A stretch of 64,000 nucleotides of DNA from Flammeovirga kamogawensis (GCF_018736065.1 NZ_CP076128.1:4155001-4219000); one strand, 5' to 3'; counted from the first letter of the stretch, positions 43,412 to 53,258 are shown. Numbers and translations are program-made. Notes: generated by a model from the letters alone, not told the origin.

Positions 43412-45313
43412 TTAATGATTAAGCATTGGTTTATATTTTTTCCACCAATGTTGCAATGTTAAAATAGACCATACTTGATTCTGATCATAATTGGATGAAT
43501 TGAAGATTAATTGCTTTAATGCTTCTGTATATTCAACATTAAAGACTCCCTGTTCAATAACAAAATCTTTGTCTAAAAGTTCATTTATCCAAGGTCTAAG
43601 TACAGTTTTATAACCGTTCATTAACGGAACTTCAAAACCATGTTTTGGACGTTTATAAAGTTCTTCAGGTAGTAGTGGTTTAAATGCATCTTGAAGAACA
43701 CGTTTTTTCATGTTCTCATTTATTTTATAAGATGTTGGAAGTCGCATAGCGAATTCAACAACTCTATGATCTAAAAAGGGAACTCTAACTTCTAAACTGT
43801 TTAACATAGACATCGAATCAACTTTAAAAAGCATATCGTTAACCAAGAGTCCGTTAAGGTCTGCATATAGAACATCATTAATTCCTTTTCCATCAATAGC
43901 AGCGGTTATTGCATTTTTTCTATTTAAGAATTCAGTTGAATTAATATTCTCTCTAAAAGAATTATTAAGAATTTGATCTGTAGAATTTGTATCTCTCCAA
44001 CAACATTGGAACCAATATCTTTCTTTAGGGCTAAGTGATAAACCATCACCAAACTTTACAGCTTGTCTAATTTTATTTCCAATTGATGAGTTTCTACTTT
44101 GTGGTAATTTTTTTAATAATGGTGTTAGATTTTTGACTAAAGAAGGAAGTAAACCACCTTGTCTAGATTTCCATTCGCCATAATGTTTATTATACCCCGC
44201 AAACATTTCATCTGCCCCATCGCCTGATAGTGCAATGGTAACATTTTTCTTGGTCTCTTTACAAAGTATATTTACAGCAATTGCAGAGGCATCAGCAAAA
44301 GGTTCTCCATAATTATCTAACATTTCGAATAAATGTTGATAGAAGTCGTCTGGAGTTAATTGAAATGCAGTGTGATTTGTTTTATATTTTTTAGCTACTA
44401 ATTCTGCATAATGAGTTTCATCAAATAATGGCTCATTTTTATACCCAATAGAAAAAGTTTGTAATTGATCAGTATGTCTAGAAGCTAAAGCCACAATAGC
44501 AGAAGAATCAATTCCTCCACTAAGAAATGCCCCTAGAGGTACATCTGCAATCATTCTGTCATGAATAGATTGATCTAAAATCTCGACTAATTGTTTTTTA
44601 GCCTCATCATAACTAATAGTTAAAGGGGTAGAGGTGGCTTCTTTAAGAGAATAATAAGGAGAAATGTCCACTTTCTTATTCTTTATAAACATGCAGTGCC
44701 CTTGAGGTAACTTCTTTATTCCTTTAAAAATAGAATTAGGAGTAGGTATATAAGTAAGCTGTAATAATTGATATATAGATGTAGGGTCAACTTTTTTATC
44801 GATTCCAAATTCTAATAGCGCTGACATTTCACTAGCAAATACAATCTTATCTTCATCTACAGCATAAAGTAAAGGCTTAATACCCATTCTGTCTCTAGCA
44901 ATAAATAAGCTATCTTCTTGATTATCATAAATTGCAAATGCAAAGAAACCATTAAACAGTTCAACACATTTTTTACCGTAATGTATATAAGCGTATAATA
45001 AAACTTCTGTATCAGAGGAGGTTGTGAATTTTACACCCTTTACAGAAAGTTGCTTTTTGATGTCAAGAAAATTATAAATCTCACCGTTAAAAACAATGGT
45101 ATATCTATCAGAGATATCATTCATTGGTTGATTTGCTCCTTCACTAAGATCAATAATTGACAATCTTCTATGTCCAAGATGTACAAAATGACTATTAAAA
45201 ATACCGGAAGCATTTGGTCCTCTATGAGTAATTTTATCATTTGCTCTTTGAAGATGAATTGCTTGCATTCTTCCAATTTCATTGAAAGCAAATAACCCTG
45301 TAATTCCGCACAT
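43412..45313 (-). CDS. asnB: Glutamine-hydrolysing asparagine synthase
   Basis: 633 residues. Class II glutaminase with Cys2 exposed after Met removal (MCGITGLFAF), HRGPNASG and RLSIIDLSEGANQPM; the synthetase part has the PP-loop FLSGGIDSSAIVALASRHTD and LSGDGADEMFAGYNKHYGEW. Makes Asn from Asp and Gln; homologues in surface-sugar clusters can amidate other acids, but no such cluster is here. It has an upstream gap of 93 bp to chrA on the same strand. Confidence 0.9.
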   Translation of the reverse strand: MCGITGLFAFNEIGRMQAIHLQRANDKITHRGPNASGIFNSHFVHLGHRRLSIIDLSEGANQPMNDISDRYTIVFNGEIYNFLDIKKQLSVKGVKFTTSSDTEVLLYAYIHYGKKCVELFNGFFAFAIYDNQEDSLFIARDRMGIKPLLYAVDEDKIVFASEMSALLEFGIDKKVDPTSIYQLLQLTYIPTPNSIFKGIKKLPQGHCMFIKNKKVDISPYYSLKEATSTPLTISYDEAKKQLVEILDQSIHDRMIADVPLGAFLSGGIDSSAIVALASRHTDQLQTFSIGYKNEPLFDETHYAELVAKKYKTNHTAFQLTPDDFYQHLFEMLDNYGEPFADASAIAVNILCKETKKNVTIALSGDGADEMFAGYNKHYGEWKSRQGGLLPSLVKNLTPLLKKLPQSRNSSIGNKIRQAVKFGDGLSLSPKERYWFQCCWRDTNSTDQILNNSFRENINSTEFLNRKNAITAAIDGKGINDVLYADLNGLLVNDMLFKVDSMSMLNSLEVRVPFLDHRVVEFAMRLPTSYKINENMKKRVLQDAFKPLLPEELYKRPKHGFEVPLMNGYKTVLRPWINELLDKDFVIEQGVFNVEYTEALKQLIFNSSNYDQNQVWSILTLQHWWKKYKPMLNH

Positions 45314-45406
45314 ATTAGATTTTGACTGCTCTTTTTATTTAAAAAAAATCAATAGAAGATATCTATTAAAGTAACGAATTTACAAAAAAAGATTTTGATT
45401 TTACTA

Positions 45407-46531
45407 TTAAACAAGGTGGAGTAAATAACCTCCTAAACTTCCTCCTAAAACAATCCACATTGGATTCGATTTTTTTAAACCAAATGTAGCAATGCAACTT
45501 AATATTGCAATTATAATACCTTGCCAGCTAGAAGCAATATCTACTCCCATTTGAAAAAGGACTATAATCATAATTGCTACCGATGCGATATTAACACTAT
45601 CTAGAAAATAGCCTACTATTTTAGAATTCCTGAGCTTTGGTATGATAGGGTTTAGTAAAACAACTAATATAAATGATGGTAAAAATATACCTAAAGTAGC
45701 TAAAAGAGCACCACTAATACCGTCCAATTGATAGCCTACAAAAGTAACTGTCGATAAAACAGGACCTGGTGTAAATTGGCCAATTGCAATTGCATCCATT
45801 AATTCTCCTCTAGTTAGAATACCTGTTGCTACGAATTCAGCATCTAAATACGCAAATAATACATAGCCACTTCCATATAATACAGCACCCACTTTTAAGA
45901 AAGTTAAAAATATAGTACTTGATGTTAGGGAAGAAATAGATAAAGAATTTGTAATCAATAAAGGGAGAAAGGCTTTTTTAGATGATTGTGATGAATTTTT
46001 AAAAGAGAAATACAAAACACCTAAAAGCCCAGTAACTAAAAGAGCAGTAATTTCATTAAATCCTAAAATACTTAGCAAAATTGTAAGTATTCCTAAGACT
46101 CCTAATTCAATACTTTTAAGAGCTTTTTTTCCTAATTTATAAATTGCTGAAGCTATAATAGCTAATACAGCTGGTTTTATACCGTAAATGAAAGGAGCTA
46201 TATTTGGCAAATCACCATAAGTAACATATGCCCACCCTAAAATTCCTGTTAGTACAACAGCTGGAAATATAAAAGAAATGCCACCAACAATTAGCCCAAT
46301 AAAACCAGCTCTTTCATGACCACAATGCATAGTCATTTCTGTAGAATTAGGACCGGGTATTAGATTTGTAGCACCAACTAGATCTAGAAAGTGATCTCTT
46401 GTCATCCATTTTCTTTTTTGGACAACTTCTTCTTCAAGCATAGCAATATGAGCTGCAGGTCCACCAAATGCTAAGCAACCTAATTTAAACATCACAAAAA
46501 ATACTTCTGCAATGCGGGGAAAGTTATTCAT
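45407..46531 (-). CDS. chrA: Chromate transporter (CHR family), two-domain
   Basis: 374 residues from the ATG at 46529-46531; a longer frame to 46615 has a 28-residue non-hydrophobic head without family similarity. The two CHR halves are visible: FVMFKLGCLAFGGPAAHIAM ... LVGATNLIPGPNSTEMTMH, and FLKVGAVLYGSGYVLFAYLD ... AIGQFTPGPVLSTVTFVGYQ. Family members export chromate; the natural substrate is uncertain. The N-terminal half carries the E-E-V-V-x-K-R-K-W motif after TM1. Confidence 0.9.
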   Translation of the reverse strand: MNNFPRIAEVFFVMFKLGCLAFGGPAAHIAMLEEEVVQKRKWMTRDHFLDLVGATNLIPGPNSTEMTMHCGHERAGFIGLIVGGISFIFPAVVLTGILGWAYVTYGDLPNIAPFIYGIKPAVLAIIASAIYKLGKKALKSIELGVLGILTILLSILGFNEITALLVTGLLGVLYFSFKNSSQSSKKAFLPLLITNSLSISSLTSSTIFLTFLKVGAVLYGSGYVLFAYLDAEFVATGILTRGELMDAIAIGQFTPGPVLSTVTFVGYQLDGISGALLATLGIFLPSFILVVLLNPIIPKLRNSKIVGYFLDSVNIASVAIMIIVLFQMGVDIASSWQGIIIAILSCIATFGLKKSNPMWIVLGGSLGGYLLHLV

Positions 46532-46615
46532 TTTATTTATTTGATAATTTAAGTAGTGCAAATATCTACCTGAAAATGAATTAAATTGTGGTCTTTTTGA
46601 AAAAAAATAGGACAT

Positions 46616-46658
46616 TAAAAAAAACAGGCACCGAGCACTTAAATCGCCCGATGCCTGT
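46616..46658 (-). terminator. Strong terminator downstream of the phosphodiesterase gene
   Basis: Perfect 13-bp stem with one G-U pair (46624-46636 with 46646-46658), 9-nt loop, followed by eight T on the minus strand. Confidence 0.9.
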
Positions 46659-46828
46659 CTGTGTCACGCTTTTAGAAACTGATAATTTTTTTATAAATTT
46701 TTTCAGTTTGCTAGCATTATCTCATCTCATAACTTTCAAGAACAAATTAAGCGTATTTTGAACACATACACAGGTGAGATATAATGATTTTTTAGTTGAT
46801 TGATATCATTGTTTTTTAAATGGTAATA
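46659..46828 (-). other. Gene-free 170-bp stretch before the terminator (possible small RNA or long 3' UTR)
   Basis: No open frame longer than seven codons is seen on the minus strand. The distance between the phosphodiesterase stop (46829) and the terminator is much longer than for other genes in the window (8-50 bp), so a stable 3'-UTR RNA or separate small RNA is possible. No clear promoter was found within it. Confidence 0.3.
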
Positions 46829-47335
46829 TTATTTAATAGAAGCTCTTTCGCCAAGTTCGATCACTTTTAAATCTTTAGGCTTTCCATCTTCTATAGTTAA
46901 CTTTATTAAAGTTCTCATTTTATGAAAACCATGTTTACCTGCTGCTCCAGGATTAATATGTATTAAATTTCTATTCTGATCTGGAATAACTTTTAAAATG
47001 TGAGAATGACCACAAATAAAAATTCTAGGTTTTAATTCATCAAGACGTTTTTTTAATTTTGCTGTATACCTAGGAGGGTACCCCCCAATATGAATCATAT
47101 AGATTGATACTCCATTAATAGTAAATATTTGCTCTTCTGGAAACTCTGCTCTTATTTTCCCGCCATCAATATTCCCATAAACAGCTCTTAAAGGAGCTAG
47201 ATGTTTTAGTGTATTTGTTACTTCTTCTTTACCTATATCACCAGCATGCCATATTTCGTCACAATCAGAAAGATGCGCTGTAATTCTATCGTCTATATAT
47301 CCGTGAGTATCAGAAATAATACCTATTAAAGCCAT
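46829..47335 (-). CDS. YfcE-type metallophosphoesterase
   Basis: 168 residues. All metal motifs are present: LIGIISDTHGYIDDR (DxH), EIWHAGDIGKEE (GD), AVYGNIDGGK (GNxD) and FICGHSHILK (GHxH), with a last HINPGAAG. Small phosphodiesterases of this class hydrolyse phosphodiesters with Mn2+ in vitro; the natural substrate is unknown. Single gene. Confidence 0.9.
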   Translation of the reverse strand: MALIGIISDTHGYIDDRITAHLSDCDEIWHAGDIGKEEVTNTLKHLAPLRAVYGNIDGGKIRAEFPEEQIFTINGVSIYMIHIGGYPPRYTAKLKKRLDELKPRIFICGHSHILKVIPDQNRNLIHINPGAAGKHGFHKMRTLIKLTIEDGKPKDLKVIELGERASIK

Positions 47336-47426
47336 TGTTGTTAATGATTTGAAATATTTGAATCATTGAAAACTATTCAATCGTTCAAATTGTTGTAGAT
47401 CAATTTAATACCAAACTTATAAGATC

Positions 47427-48038
47427 ATGAAACATATATTAAAATATTTATTCGCATTCATCATTCTTTTCAGTTCAGTAAATTTATTTGCTCAAGATAC
47501 AGTAAAAACAAAAGAGTTGACAAAGTCTGAATTAAGAATTCAGAGGAAACAACAAAGATTAAAAGAAAAGCAACAACGTAAATTGTTAACTCAACAATTA
47601 GAAAAAATGAATCATGAAAGTGCTGTAGTAGGGATAGATAGTCAATTATTTGTTTTAGAAGCAACTCAAGCATATGATAGATATGGAAATGTTGAAAATG
47701 TAAATAGTACTATAAATTTTGTCAAAATTGTAGATGATAGAGCGATATTTCAACTTGGCTTTGAAGGAATAGTCGGATATAATGGAGTTGGAGGCATTAC
47801 GATGGAAGGAAAAATATCTGATTATAAAGTCGAAAAGTTAGAAAACGGTAGAGTTACTGTAAAGTTTAACGCTATGGGACCAGCTATGATGGTGAGTATG
47901 AGCTTTTCATTAGATGGTGAAGGGAATTATGCTAATGTAAAAGTAAAGTCTCAGACAGAAAATATAGAATTGAATTTTAGAGGTGTAATAAAGCATATGA
48001 ACCAATCTAGAATTTATGAAGGCATGAAAGTTTTTTAA
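47427..48038 (+). CDS. DUF4251 domain-containing secreted protein
   Basis: 203 residues with a signal peptide (YLFAFIILFSSVNLFAQ). A Lys/Arg/Gln-rich helical linker (QRKQQRLKEKQQRKLLTQ) is followed by DUF4251 segments (AYDRYGNVENVNSTINFVKI, QLGFEGIVGYNGVGGITMEG, VKFNAMGPAMMVSMSFSL). Function unknown in the family. Its own terminator follows. Confidence 0.82.
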   Translation: MKHILKYLFAFIILFSSVNLFAQDTVKTKELTKSELRIQRKQQRLKEKQQRKLLTQQLEKMNHESAVVGIDSQLFVLEATQAYDRYGNVENVNSTINFVKIVDDRAIFQLGFEGIVGYNGVGGITMEGKISDYKVEKLENGRVTVKFNAMGPAMMVSMSFSLDGEGNYANVKVKSQTENIELNFRGVIKHMNQSRIYEGMKVF

Positions 48039-48048
48039 AATAGAAATA

Positions 48049-48080
48049 AGAGGAGTGTGATAGAAGTTACACTCTTTTTT
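48049..48080 (+). terminator. Terminator after the DUF4251 gene
   Basis: 8-bp stem GAGTGTGA / TTACACTC (48053-48060 with 48067-48074, one G-T pair), then T-run. Confidence 0.7.
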
Positions 48081-48133
48081 ATAAGTTGTTTTTAGTGATT
48101 ATTATCATTGAAAGTAACTAATTAATTGATGAA

Positions 48134-48165
48134 TTTGGTGTGTATAAACTACACTTGTATATTTG
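48134..48165 (+). promoter_or_regulatory. Promoter of the DUF892 gene
   Basis: TTTG at 48134-48137, 20-bp spacer, TATATTTG at 48158-48165: exact Bacteroidota promoter. Transcription start near 48171 leaves about 53 nt of 5' leader. Confidence 0.65.
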
Positions 48166-48223
48166 TAAAGTGTTGTAAATATGTGTGTTATGATAATTAT
48201 AGTTACATCTAAATAACAATGTT

Positions 48224-48724
48224 ATGAAACTTATCGAAGATTTAAGACACCTGTTTATTCATCAAATCAAGGATCGTTATGATTCTGAAACGCAACAAGT
48301 AGAAGTCTTACAACAACTAAAAACTAAAGTACATTCTATACACTTAAAACGTGTTTTAGAAAATTGTGAAAATCACGCCCAAAAGCATTTAACATCACTT
48401 GATAATCTGTTTTCTGAATTACAAGAAAATGGAGTTGGTGATATTTGTGAATGTAGTTTAGGTGTAATTACAGAAATGGAAAAGATAATTGAAAGATCAA
48501 TTAATCCTGTAGTTACTGATATGGCAATACTATCTGCAGTAAAGCAATTACATTCAAATGACTTGTCTGGGTATCACCTAATACTAATGTATGCACATCA
48601 AGTTCATGATGAAACCATTATAGAAGCATTAGAACAAATGCTTAAAAATGAACGAGATTTAGATATATTATTAGATGAAACAATTCATTCTATTATTGAG
48701 AAAGAAGCAGTCTATATGCTTTAG
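48224..48724 (+). CDS. DUF892 (YciE/YciF-like) ferritin-fold protein
   Basis: 166 residues, four predicted helices. LIEDLRHLFIHQIKDRYDSE is the family N-terminus; repeated Glu/His positions (ENCENHAQKHLTSLDNLF, SLGVITEMEKIIERSI, SAVKQLHSNDLSGYHLILM) fit the ferritin-like metal site. Family members are stress-induced (osmotic or stationary phase); the reaction is unknown. The gene ends one base before the stop of the convergent amidase gene. Confidence 0.75.
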   Translation: MKLIEDLRHLFIHQIKDRYDSETQQVEVLQQLKTKVHSIHLKRVLENCENHAQKHLTSLDNLFSELQENGVGDICECSLGVITEMEKIIERSINPVVTDMAILSAVKQLHSNDLSGYHLILMYAHQVHDETIIEALEQMLKNERDLDILLDETIHSIIEKEAVYML

Positions 48725-48725
48725 C

Positions 48726-50045
48726 TTATTTCTTAGGAATATATTCTGCTTCAGGGTTTCTCTTTTCGCGTTCTAAAACTGTTACAATAAACGCATCAGG
48801 GAAACCTTTTTTTCGTACAATTGCTTTTATTTTTTCTGCCTCAACCTTAGAATAAGTTTTACCTACAAGTACTTGATATTTGTATGAATTTTTGGTTTCC
48901 TTATCATAAAATAAATAAACAGGAAAGCCAAGATTAGTAAACTCACGTTTTGTGAGGTCGATTTCTACCTCGCTAGACATAATTTGAATTCTGTAAAAAT
49001 GAAGAGAATCATTTTGAGAATTCATTCGAGATGAATCTGTGGTAGTGTTTGCAGCTTTAGTTATCTCTTTTTTTGTCGTAGATACTTTTGGTTTCGGTAC
49101 TGATTCTTTAATTACTGGTTTATTAAATGTTCTGACGTAAGCATCTTTAAATCCTTTTTTCTTAATTTTTTTAGCAAGAACATCAGCATTTTTCTTGATA
49201 TATTCACGACCTACTAATAAAGAATATACTTTCCCTTCTTTTAAAGTATCTATTGCCATATTTAGGTTTTGATATTTTTTTGCAGAAATATCTTTCCAAT
49301 TTGGAGTTGCTCCAATTTGTACTCGATAATATGGATATCGAACATCAAGTTTTGGCCTTGGACGTTTGTTTTCAAAATTTCTAATAGCTCTAAATAATGC
49401 AGAAGCTATATAAGTTTGTCCTTTACCAGAATTAAGATATTGTTCTTCAGTAGGGTTACTCATAAAACCACATTCTATCAAAGCTCCAGGCATTTCTGTA
49501 TACTGTAATACCTGAAGATTGTGTCCTCTATCATTTCGATCTTTAATGCCTCTACTTTTTCTACCAGCGCGGATAAATTCTTTATCTATTTCTTTTGCTA
49601 AACCAAATGAGGTTGGAAACTTCTCACTTTGAATATGCACTTGTGTTCCGTGGTAATTCCTATTGCTTAAAGCATTACAATGTATACTGATAAAATAGTC
49701 GGCTTTAATTTTATTGGCATAGTTAACCCTATCTGTTAAGGAAATGGTTCTATCGGTTTTTCTTGTGTATTTTACTGTAACATTTTTTACACGCTCTTCA
49801 AGATATCCACCTAGCCTAAAAGCTATATCAAGATTTAAGTCAGATTCATGCTTAAAAGATTTTTTACTTCTAGGTTTACCTACATCTTCACCTCCATGAC
49901 CAGGGTCAATTACAATAACTACATTTCTATCGAAACTGTATTGCTTAAAAGAATCACTTTGTGCCTTTACTACAGATATATTTATCAATATTAAAAGCAT
50001 TAAAAGTGGATATAATAATCGTAATATATGTTTAGGGAAAGTCAT
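48726..50045 (-). CDS. N-acetylmuramoyl-L-alanine amidase with two SPOR-like repeats
   Basis: 439 residues. Signal peptide (LLYPLLMLLILINISVVKAQ), Amidase_3 catalytic domain (VVIDPGHGGEDVGKPRSKKS, FISIHCNALSNRNYHGTQVH, ALIECGFMSNPTEEQYLNSG), then two SPOR-type modules (YYRVQIGATPNWKDISAKKY ... and HFYRIQIMSSEVEIDLTKRE ...) that bind denuded glycan at division sites. It cleaves the peptide from MurNAc during septum splitting. The two SPOR copies are separated by a Lys/Thr/Ser linker. Confidence 0.9.
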   Translation of the reverse strand: MTFPKHILRLLYPLLMLLILINISVVKAQSDSFKQYSFDRNVVIVIDPGHGGEDVGKPRSKKSFKHESDLNLDIAFRLGGYLEERVKNVTVKYTRKTDRTISLTDRVNYANKIKADYFISIHCNALSNRNYHGTQVHIQSEKFPTSFGLAKEIDKEFIRAGRKSRGIKDRNDRGHNLQVLQYTEMPGALIECGFMSNPTEEQYLNSGKGQTYIASALFRAIRNFENKRPRPKLDVRYPYYRVQIGATPNWKDISAKKYQNLNMAIDTLKEGKVYSLLVGREYIKKNADVLAKKIKKKGFKDAYVRTFNKPVIKESVPKPKVSTTKKEITKAANTTTDSSRMNSQNDSLHFYRIQIMSSEVEIDLTKREFTNLGFPVYLFYDKETKNSYKYQVLVGKTYSKVEAEKIKAIVRKKGFPDAFIVTVLEREKRNPEAEYIPKK

Positions 50046-50198
50046 ATTTATAAGTCCTCTGTAAAATCTATCCTACGAAATTGCGTGATGTGATTCTTAT
50101 TTACAAGTATTCTTATATAGTTCTTATATTAATTATGCGATTTCGATCAAAATGTCGAACTTTAGGCGGAATTAAAAAGACAGATATTAAACAAACAA

Positions 50199-51029
50199 AT
50201 GGCAGATAGTAATGAGCAAGAAATGTCCTTCTTAGATCATCTAGAAGAACTAAGATGGCATGTAATGAGAGGGGTTGCGTCAATTTTTATTTTTTCAATC
50301 ATCGCCTTTATCGCTAAATCATATGTTTTCAATGTGATAATATTAGGTCCTTCAAGACTTGATTTTCCTACATATCAGTGGCTTTGTGAACTATCTAAAT
50401 ATATGCATACTGATGCATTATGTATAGAAAGCCTACCTTTTACTATACAGAGTAGAACAATGACTGGGCAATTTGCAATGCATATTATGTCGTCTGTTGT
50501 GATTGGATTAATCTTTGCTTTCCCGTATACTTTTTGGGAGATTTGGCGTTTTGTAAAACCAGGTTTATATGATACTGAGCAAAGTGTGACTACAGGAGCA
50601 ACATTTTTTGTAAGCCTACTTTTTATTACTGGTATTTTATTTTCATATTTTATTGTATCTCCTTTAGCAATTAATTTCTTATCGAATTATCAAATAGATG
50701 AATCAGTGTTAAATGAGTTTGATATTACCTCTTATATATCAACTTTAGCAATGATTGTTCTCTCTGGTGGAGTAATGTTTCAGTTACCAATGGTGGTATA
50801 CTTCTTATCAAAATCTGATATTGTTACTCCAGAAAGCATGAAACAATATAGAAAGCATGCTATTGTTATTATTCTGATAGTTGCCGCTATTATTACACCT
50901 CCGGATCCTATAACGCAATTATTAATTGCAGGACCTATTCTTTTACTTTATGAGATTAGTATTTATATCTCTGCAAGTGTATTGAGAGGAAAGCAGAAAA
51001 AAGCTAAAAAAGAATTAAGAAAATTATAA
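50199..51029 (+). CDS. tatC: Sec-independent protein translocase TatC
   Basis: 276 residues with six TM segments. MSFLDHLEELRWHVMRGVAS is the TatC signature. A large extracytoplasmic loop follows (YQWLCELSKYMHTDALC), then FAFPYTFWEIWRFVKPGLY and LSGGVMFQLPMVVYFLSKS and AIITPPDPITQLLIAGPILL. It receives twin-arginine signal peptides. No tatA/B is adjacent. It ends in a terminator. Confidence 0.95.
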   Translation: MADSNEQEMSFLDHLEELRWHVMRGVASIFIFSIIAFIAKSYVFNVIILGPSRLDFPTYQWLCELSKYMHTDALCIESLPFTIQSRTMTGQFAMHIMSSVVIGLIFAFPYTFWEIWRFVKPGLYDTEQSVTTGATFFVSLLFITGILFSYFIVSPLAINFLSNYQIDESVLNEFDITSYISTLAMIVLSGGVMFQLPMVVYFLSKSDIVTPESMKQYRKHAIVIILIVAAIITPPDPITQLLIAGPILLLYEISIYISASVLRGKQKKAKKELRKL

Positions 51030-51037
51030 TATTGAAG

Positions 51038-51071
51038 ACTGAGTTACTGTAAGGTGACTCAGTTTTTTTTA
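51038..51071. terminator. Terminator between tatC and recR
   Basis: 10-bp stem ACTGAGTTAC / GTGACTCAGT (one G-T pair, 6-nt loop) with T-run on the plus strand. Confidence 0.85.
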
Positions 51072-51082
51072 TCCCAATTAAT

Positions 51083-51694
51083 TTATTGGGTAAGGTCTGT
51101 TCTTTCAGAAATTGAACGACCTAGGGTTAATTCATCAGCGTATTCTAAAGCACCACCAACAGGTATACCTCTGGCAATATTAGTTACTTTTATCTCAGGT
51201 ATATCATTAAGTTGCTGACGGATAAAGAATGCTGTAGTATCGCCATCTAAACTAGCGTTTAAGGCAAAAATAACTTCATTGATATCTTCGGAGTGAATTC
51301 TATCAATTAGATGTTCAATGGTCAGATCCATAGGTGTTATACCTTGTAAAGGAGATATCACTCCATTAAGAACATGGTAAATTCCCTTATATGCACCTGT
51401 AGATTCAATAGCTAAAACATCAGACATATTTTCTACAACACAAAGTGTGTTGATATCCCTAACTGGGTTCTTACAAATACCACATAATTCCTCATCAGAA
51501 ATATTGTGGCATTTTTTGCAATACTTTACATTTAAACGCAATGCAGCTATAGAAGTAGCTAAATCTTTTGCATACAGTTCATCTTCCTTCAAAATATGCA
51601 ATGCAAGGCGTAAAGCTGATTTATTACCGATACCAGGTAATTTAGAAAGCTGAGCAACAGCTTGCTCTAAAGATTTTGAAGGAAGGTTTAACAC
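51083..51694 (-). CDS. recR: Recombination protein RecR
   Basis: 203 residues. The HhH segment QLSKLPGIGNKSALRLALHI, zinc finger CKKCHNISDEELCGIC, Toprim LCVVENMSDVLAIESTGAY, and the C-terminal RGIPVGGALEYADELTLGRS are all intact. RecR with RecO/RecF loads RecA on gapped DNA. It follows clpS by 18 bp. Confidence 0.95.
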   Translation of the reverse strand: MLNLPSKSLEQAVAQLSKLPGIGNKSALRLALHILKEDELYAKDLATSIAALRLNVKYCKKCHNISDEELCGICKNPVRDINTLCVVENMSDVLAIESTGAYKGIYHVLNGVISPLQGITPMDLTIEHLIDRIHSEDINEVIFALNASLDGDTTAFFIRQQLNDIPEIKVTNIARGIPVGGALEYADELTLGRSISERTDLTQ

Positions 51695-51712
51695 AGAAAA
51701 TGTAATTTTAAT

Positions 51713-52003
51713 TTATAGTATTTCAGAAGATATACCTCTGTCTGACATTGAATTACGCATAGGAGCAAGTTCATCAAAAGTACCATTTTTAACAGCACAT
51801 TTTCCATTGTAATGGATAATCCATGTACACTGTTCAGCTTGATGCGTAGTGTGTTCACAAACTTGAATGAGAGCATCAATTACATGATCAAATGTATTGA
51901 CATCATCATTGAACACTACTAGTTCCCTATTAAGTTCAGAGTCTACTTCAGTTTCCTCAAGTACTTGAACGTCTATATCTGGTTGAGTTGCAAATTTTAA
52001 CAT
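51713..52003 (-). CDS. clpS: ClpS adaptor of the Clp protease
   Basis: 96 residues from the ATG at 52001-52003; nine extra codons upstream have no family match. The ClpS core is visible: ELVVFNDDVNTFDHVIDALI, HTTHQAEQCTWIIHYNGKCA and VKNGTFDELAPMRN. It delivers N-end-rule substrates to ClpAP/ClpCP. Probable operon with recR. Confidence 0.92.
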   Translation of the reverse strand: MLKFATQPDIDVQVLEETEVDSELNRELVVFNDDVNTFDHVIDALIQVCEHTTHQAEQCTWIIHYNGKCAVKNGTFDELAPMRNSMSDRGISSEIL

Positions 52004-52137
52004 ACGAAAGTATAAGATTTGAATACACAAAAATAACGATCATGATTATATTTAACTAATCACACACTATATAACATAAGAACTATTGATTTAGTTTACG
52101 TTAATAGTGCAAAATAAAATTAATAAAACACAAAAAA

Positions 52138-53034
52138 ATGAGACGTAAAGTACTTATAACTGGTGCAAATGGGCTTTTAGGTCAACACCTTACCAAATTG
52201 TTATTAACAAAAAAAAATATTGAAGTGTTCGCTTCTGGAAGAGGGAAGGACCGTTTATTGGAAAAAGGGTACAATTATATTTCTTTGGATGTATCTAAAA
52301 AAAGTGAAGTAGATCGAGTTATTACATCAATACAACCAGATATAATTATTCATGCTGCTGCTATTTCAAAAGTAGAAGATTGTGAAAATGATAATAACAA
52401 TGCGATTTTACAAAATGTTAGTGCGACCAATTTTTTATTAAACGCAGGGAAATCAAATGCTTTAAAACAATTTATCTTTGTTTCAACAGATTTTGTTTTT
52501 TCAGGGGAAAAGGGGATGCTAACAGAAGAAGATAGAAGAGATCCTCCTAATTTTTATGGACAAACAAAATTGTTAGCAGAAGATCTAGTAATGCAAAGTT
52601 GGCCTTTCAAAACAGCTATTGTCAGAACTTGTCTTGTATATGGTCAAGTAAAAGATATGAGTAGAACTAATATAATGTTATGGGTGAAAAATAATCTTAA
52701 GAAAGGAAATTCGATAAAAGTAGTCAACGATCAGTATAGAACCCCTACTTATGTTAAAGATTTAGCACAAGGGTGTTTTTTAATTTTAGATCAAGAAGCA
52801 GAAGGTATTTACCATATTTCTGGTAAAGATTATTTAACTCCATATACGATAGCATTAAAAGTAGCTAAAGAACTTAATTTACCTACAAATTTAATAACTG
52901 AAGTTACAGCAAATACATTCAAAGAAAATGGTAAGAGACCATTGAAGACAGGGTTTAACATTAGTAAATCAAAAAATATACTCGGATATGAACCAATCTC
53001 ATTTAACAAAGGTTTAGAAGAAGTAGTGAAATAA
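52138..53034 (+). CDS. NAD-dependent SDR, dTDP-4-dehydrorhamnose reductase-like (RfbD family)
   Basis: 298 residues. VLITGANGLLGQHLTKLLL is the NAD-binding turn, IIHAAAISKVEDCENDNNNA and FVFVSTDFVFSGEKG-like STDFVF segment (KQFIFVSTDFVFSGEKG) carry the active Thr/Ser region, and NFYGQTKLLAEDLV has the YxxxK catalytic pair. This family reduces dTDP-4-dehydrorhamnose or similar NDP-sugars; no rfbA/B/C partners are adjacent, so the exact substrate is uncertain. Confidence 0.82.
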   Translation: MRRKVLITGANGLLGQHLTKLLLTKKNIEVFASGRGKDRLLEKGYNYISLDVSKKSEVDRVITSIQPDIIIHAAAISKVEDCENDNNNAILQNVSATNFLLNAGKSNALKQFIFVSTDFVFSGEKGMLTEEDRRDPPNFYGQTKLLAEDLVMQSWPFKTAIVRTCLVYGQVKDMSRTNIMLWVKNNLKKGNSIKVVNDQYRTPTYVKDLAQGCFLILDQEAEGIYHISGKDYLTPYTIALKVAKELNLPTNLITEVTANTFKENGKRPLKTGFNISKSKNILGYEPISFNKGLEEVVK

Positions 53035-53258
53035 TTCTTTAATAATGTTAATATTCTATTGTAAAATTGATATATTTGGGCTTGTATTGTTTTACTCAAA
53101 AGTGATATCAACTATTTCTATTCATTAATTATGTACATGATTTTCATGAATTTGGCATAATACGTGTATGAGTATAATAGGTAATTGTAATTACTCTTTA
53201 AAATGACATTTTTTGACTCCTACTAACAATTTGAGTCTACTTATAAAAAAATTTTATA

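Noticed and set aside
46659-46828. Short peptide frames in the gap before the terminator
   Set aside because: None exceeds seven codons and none has a supporting start context.
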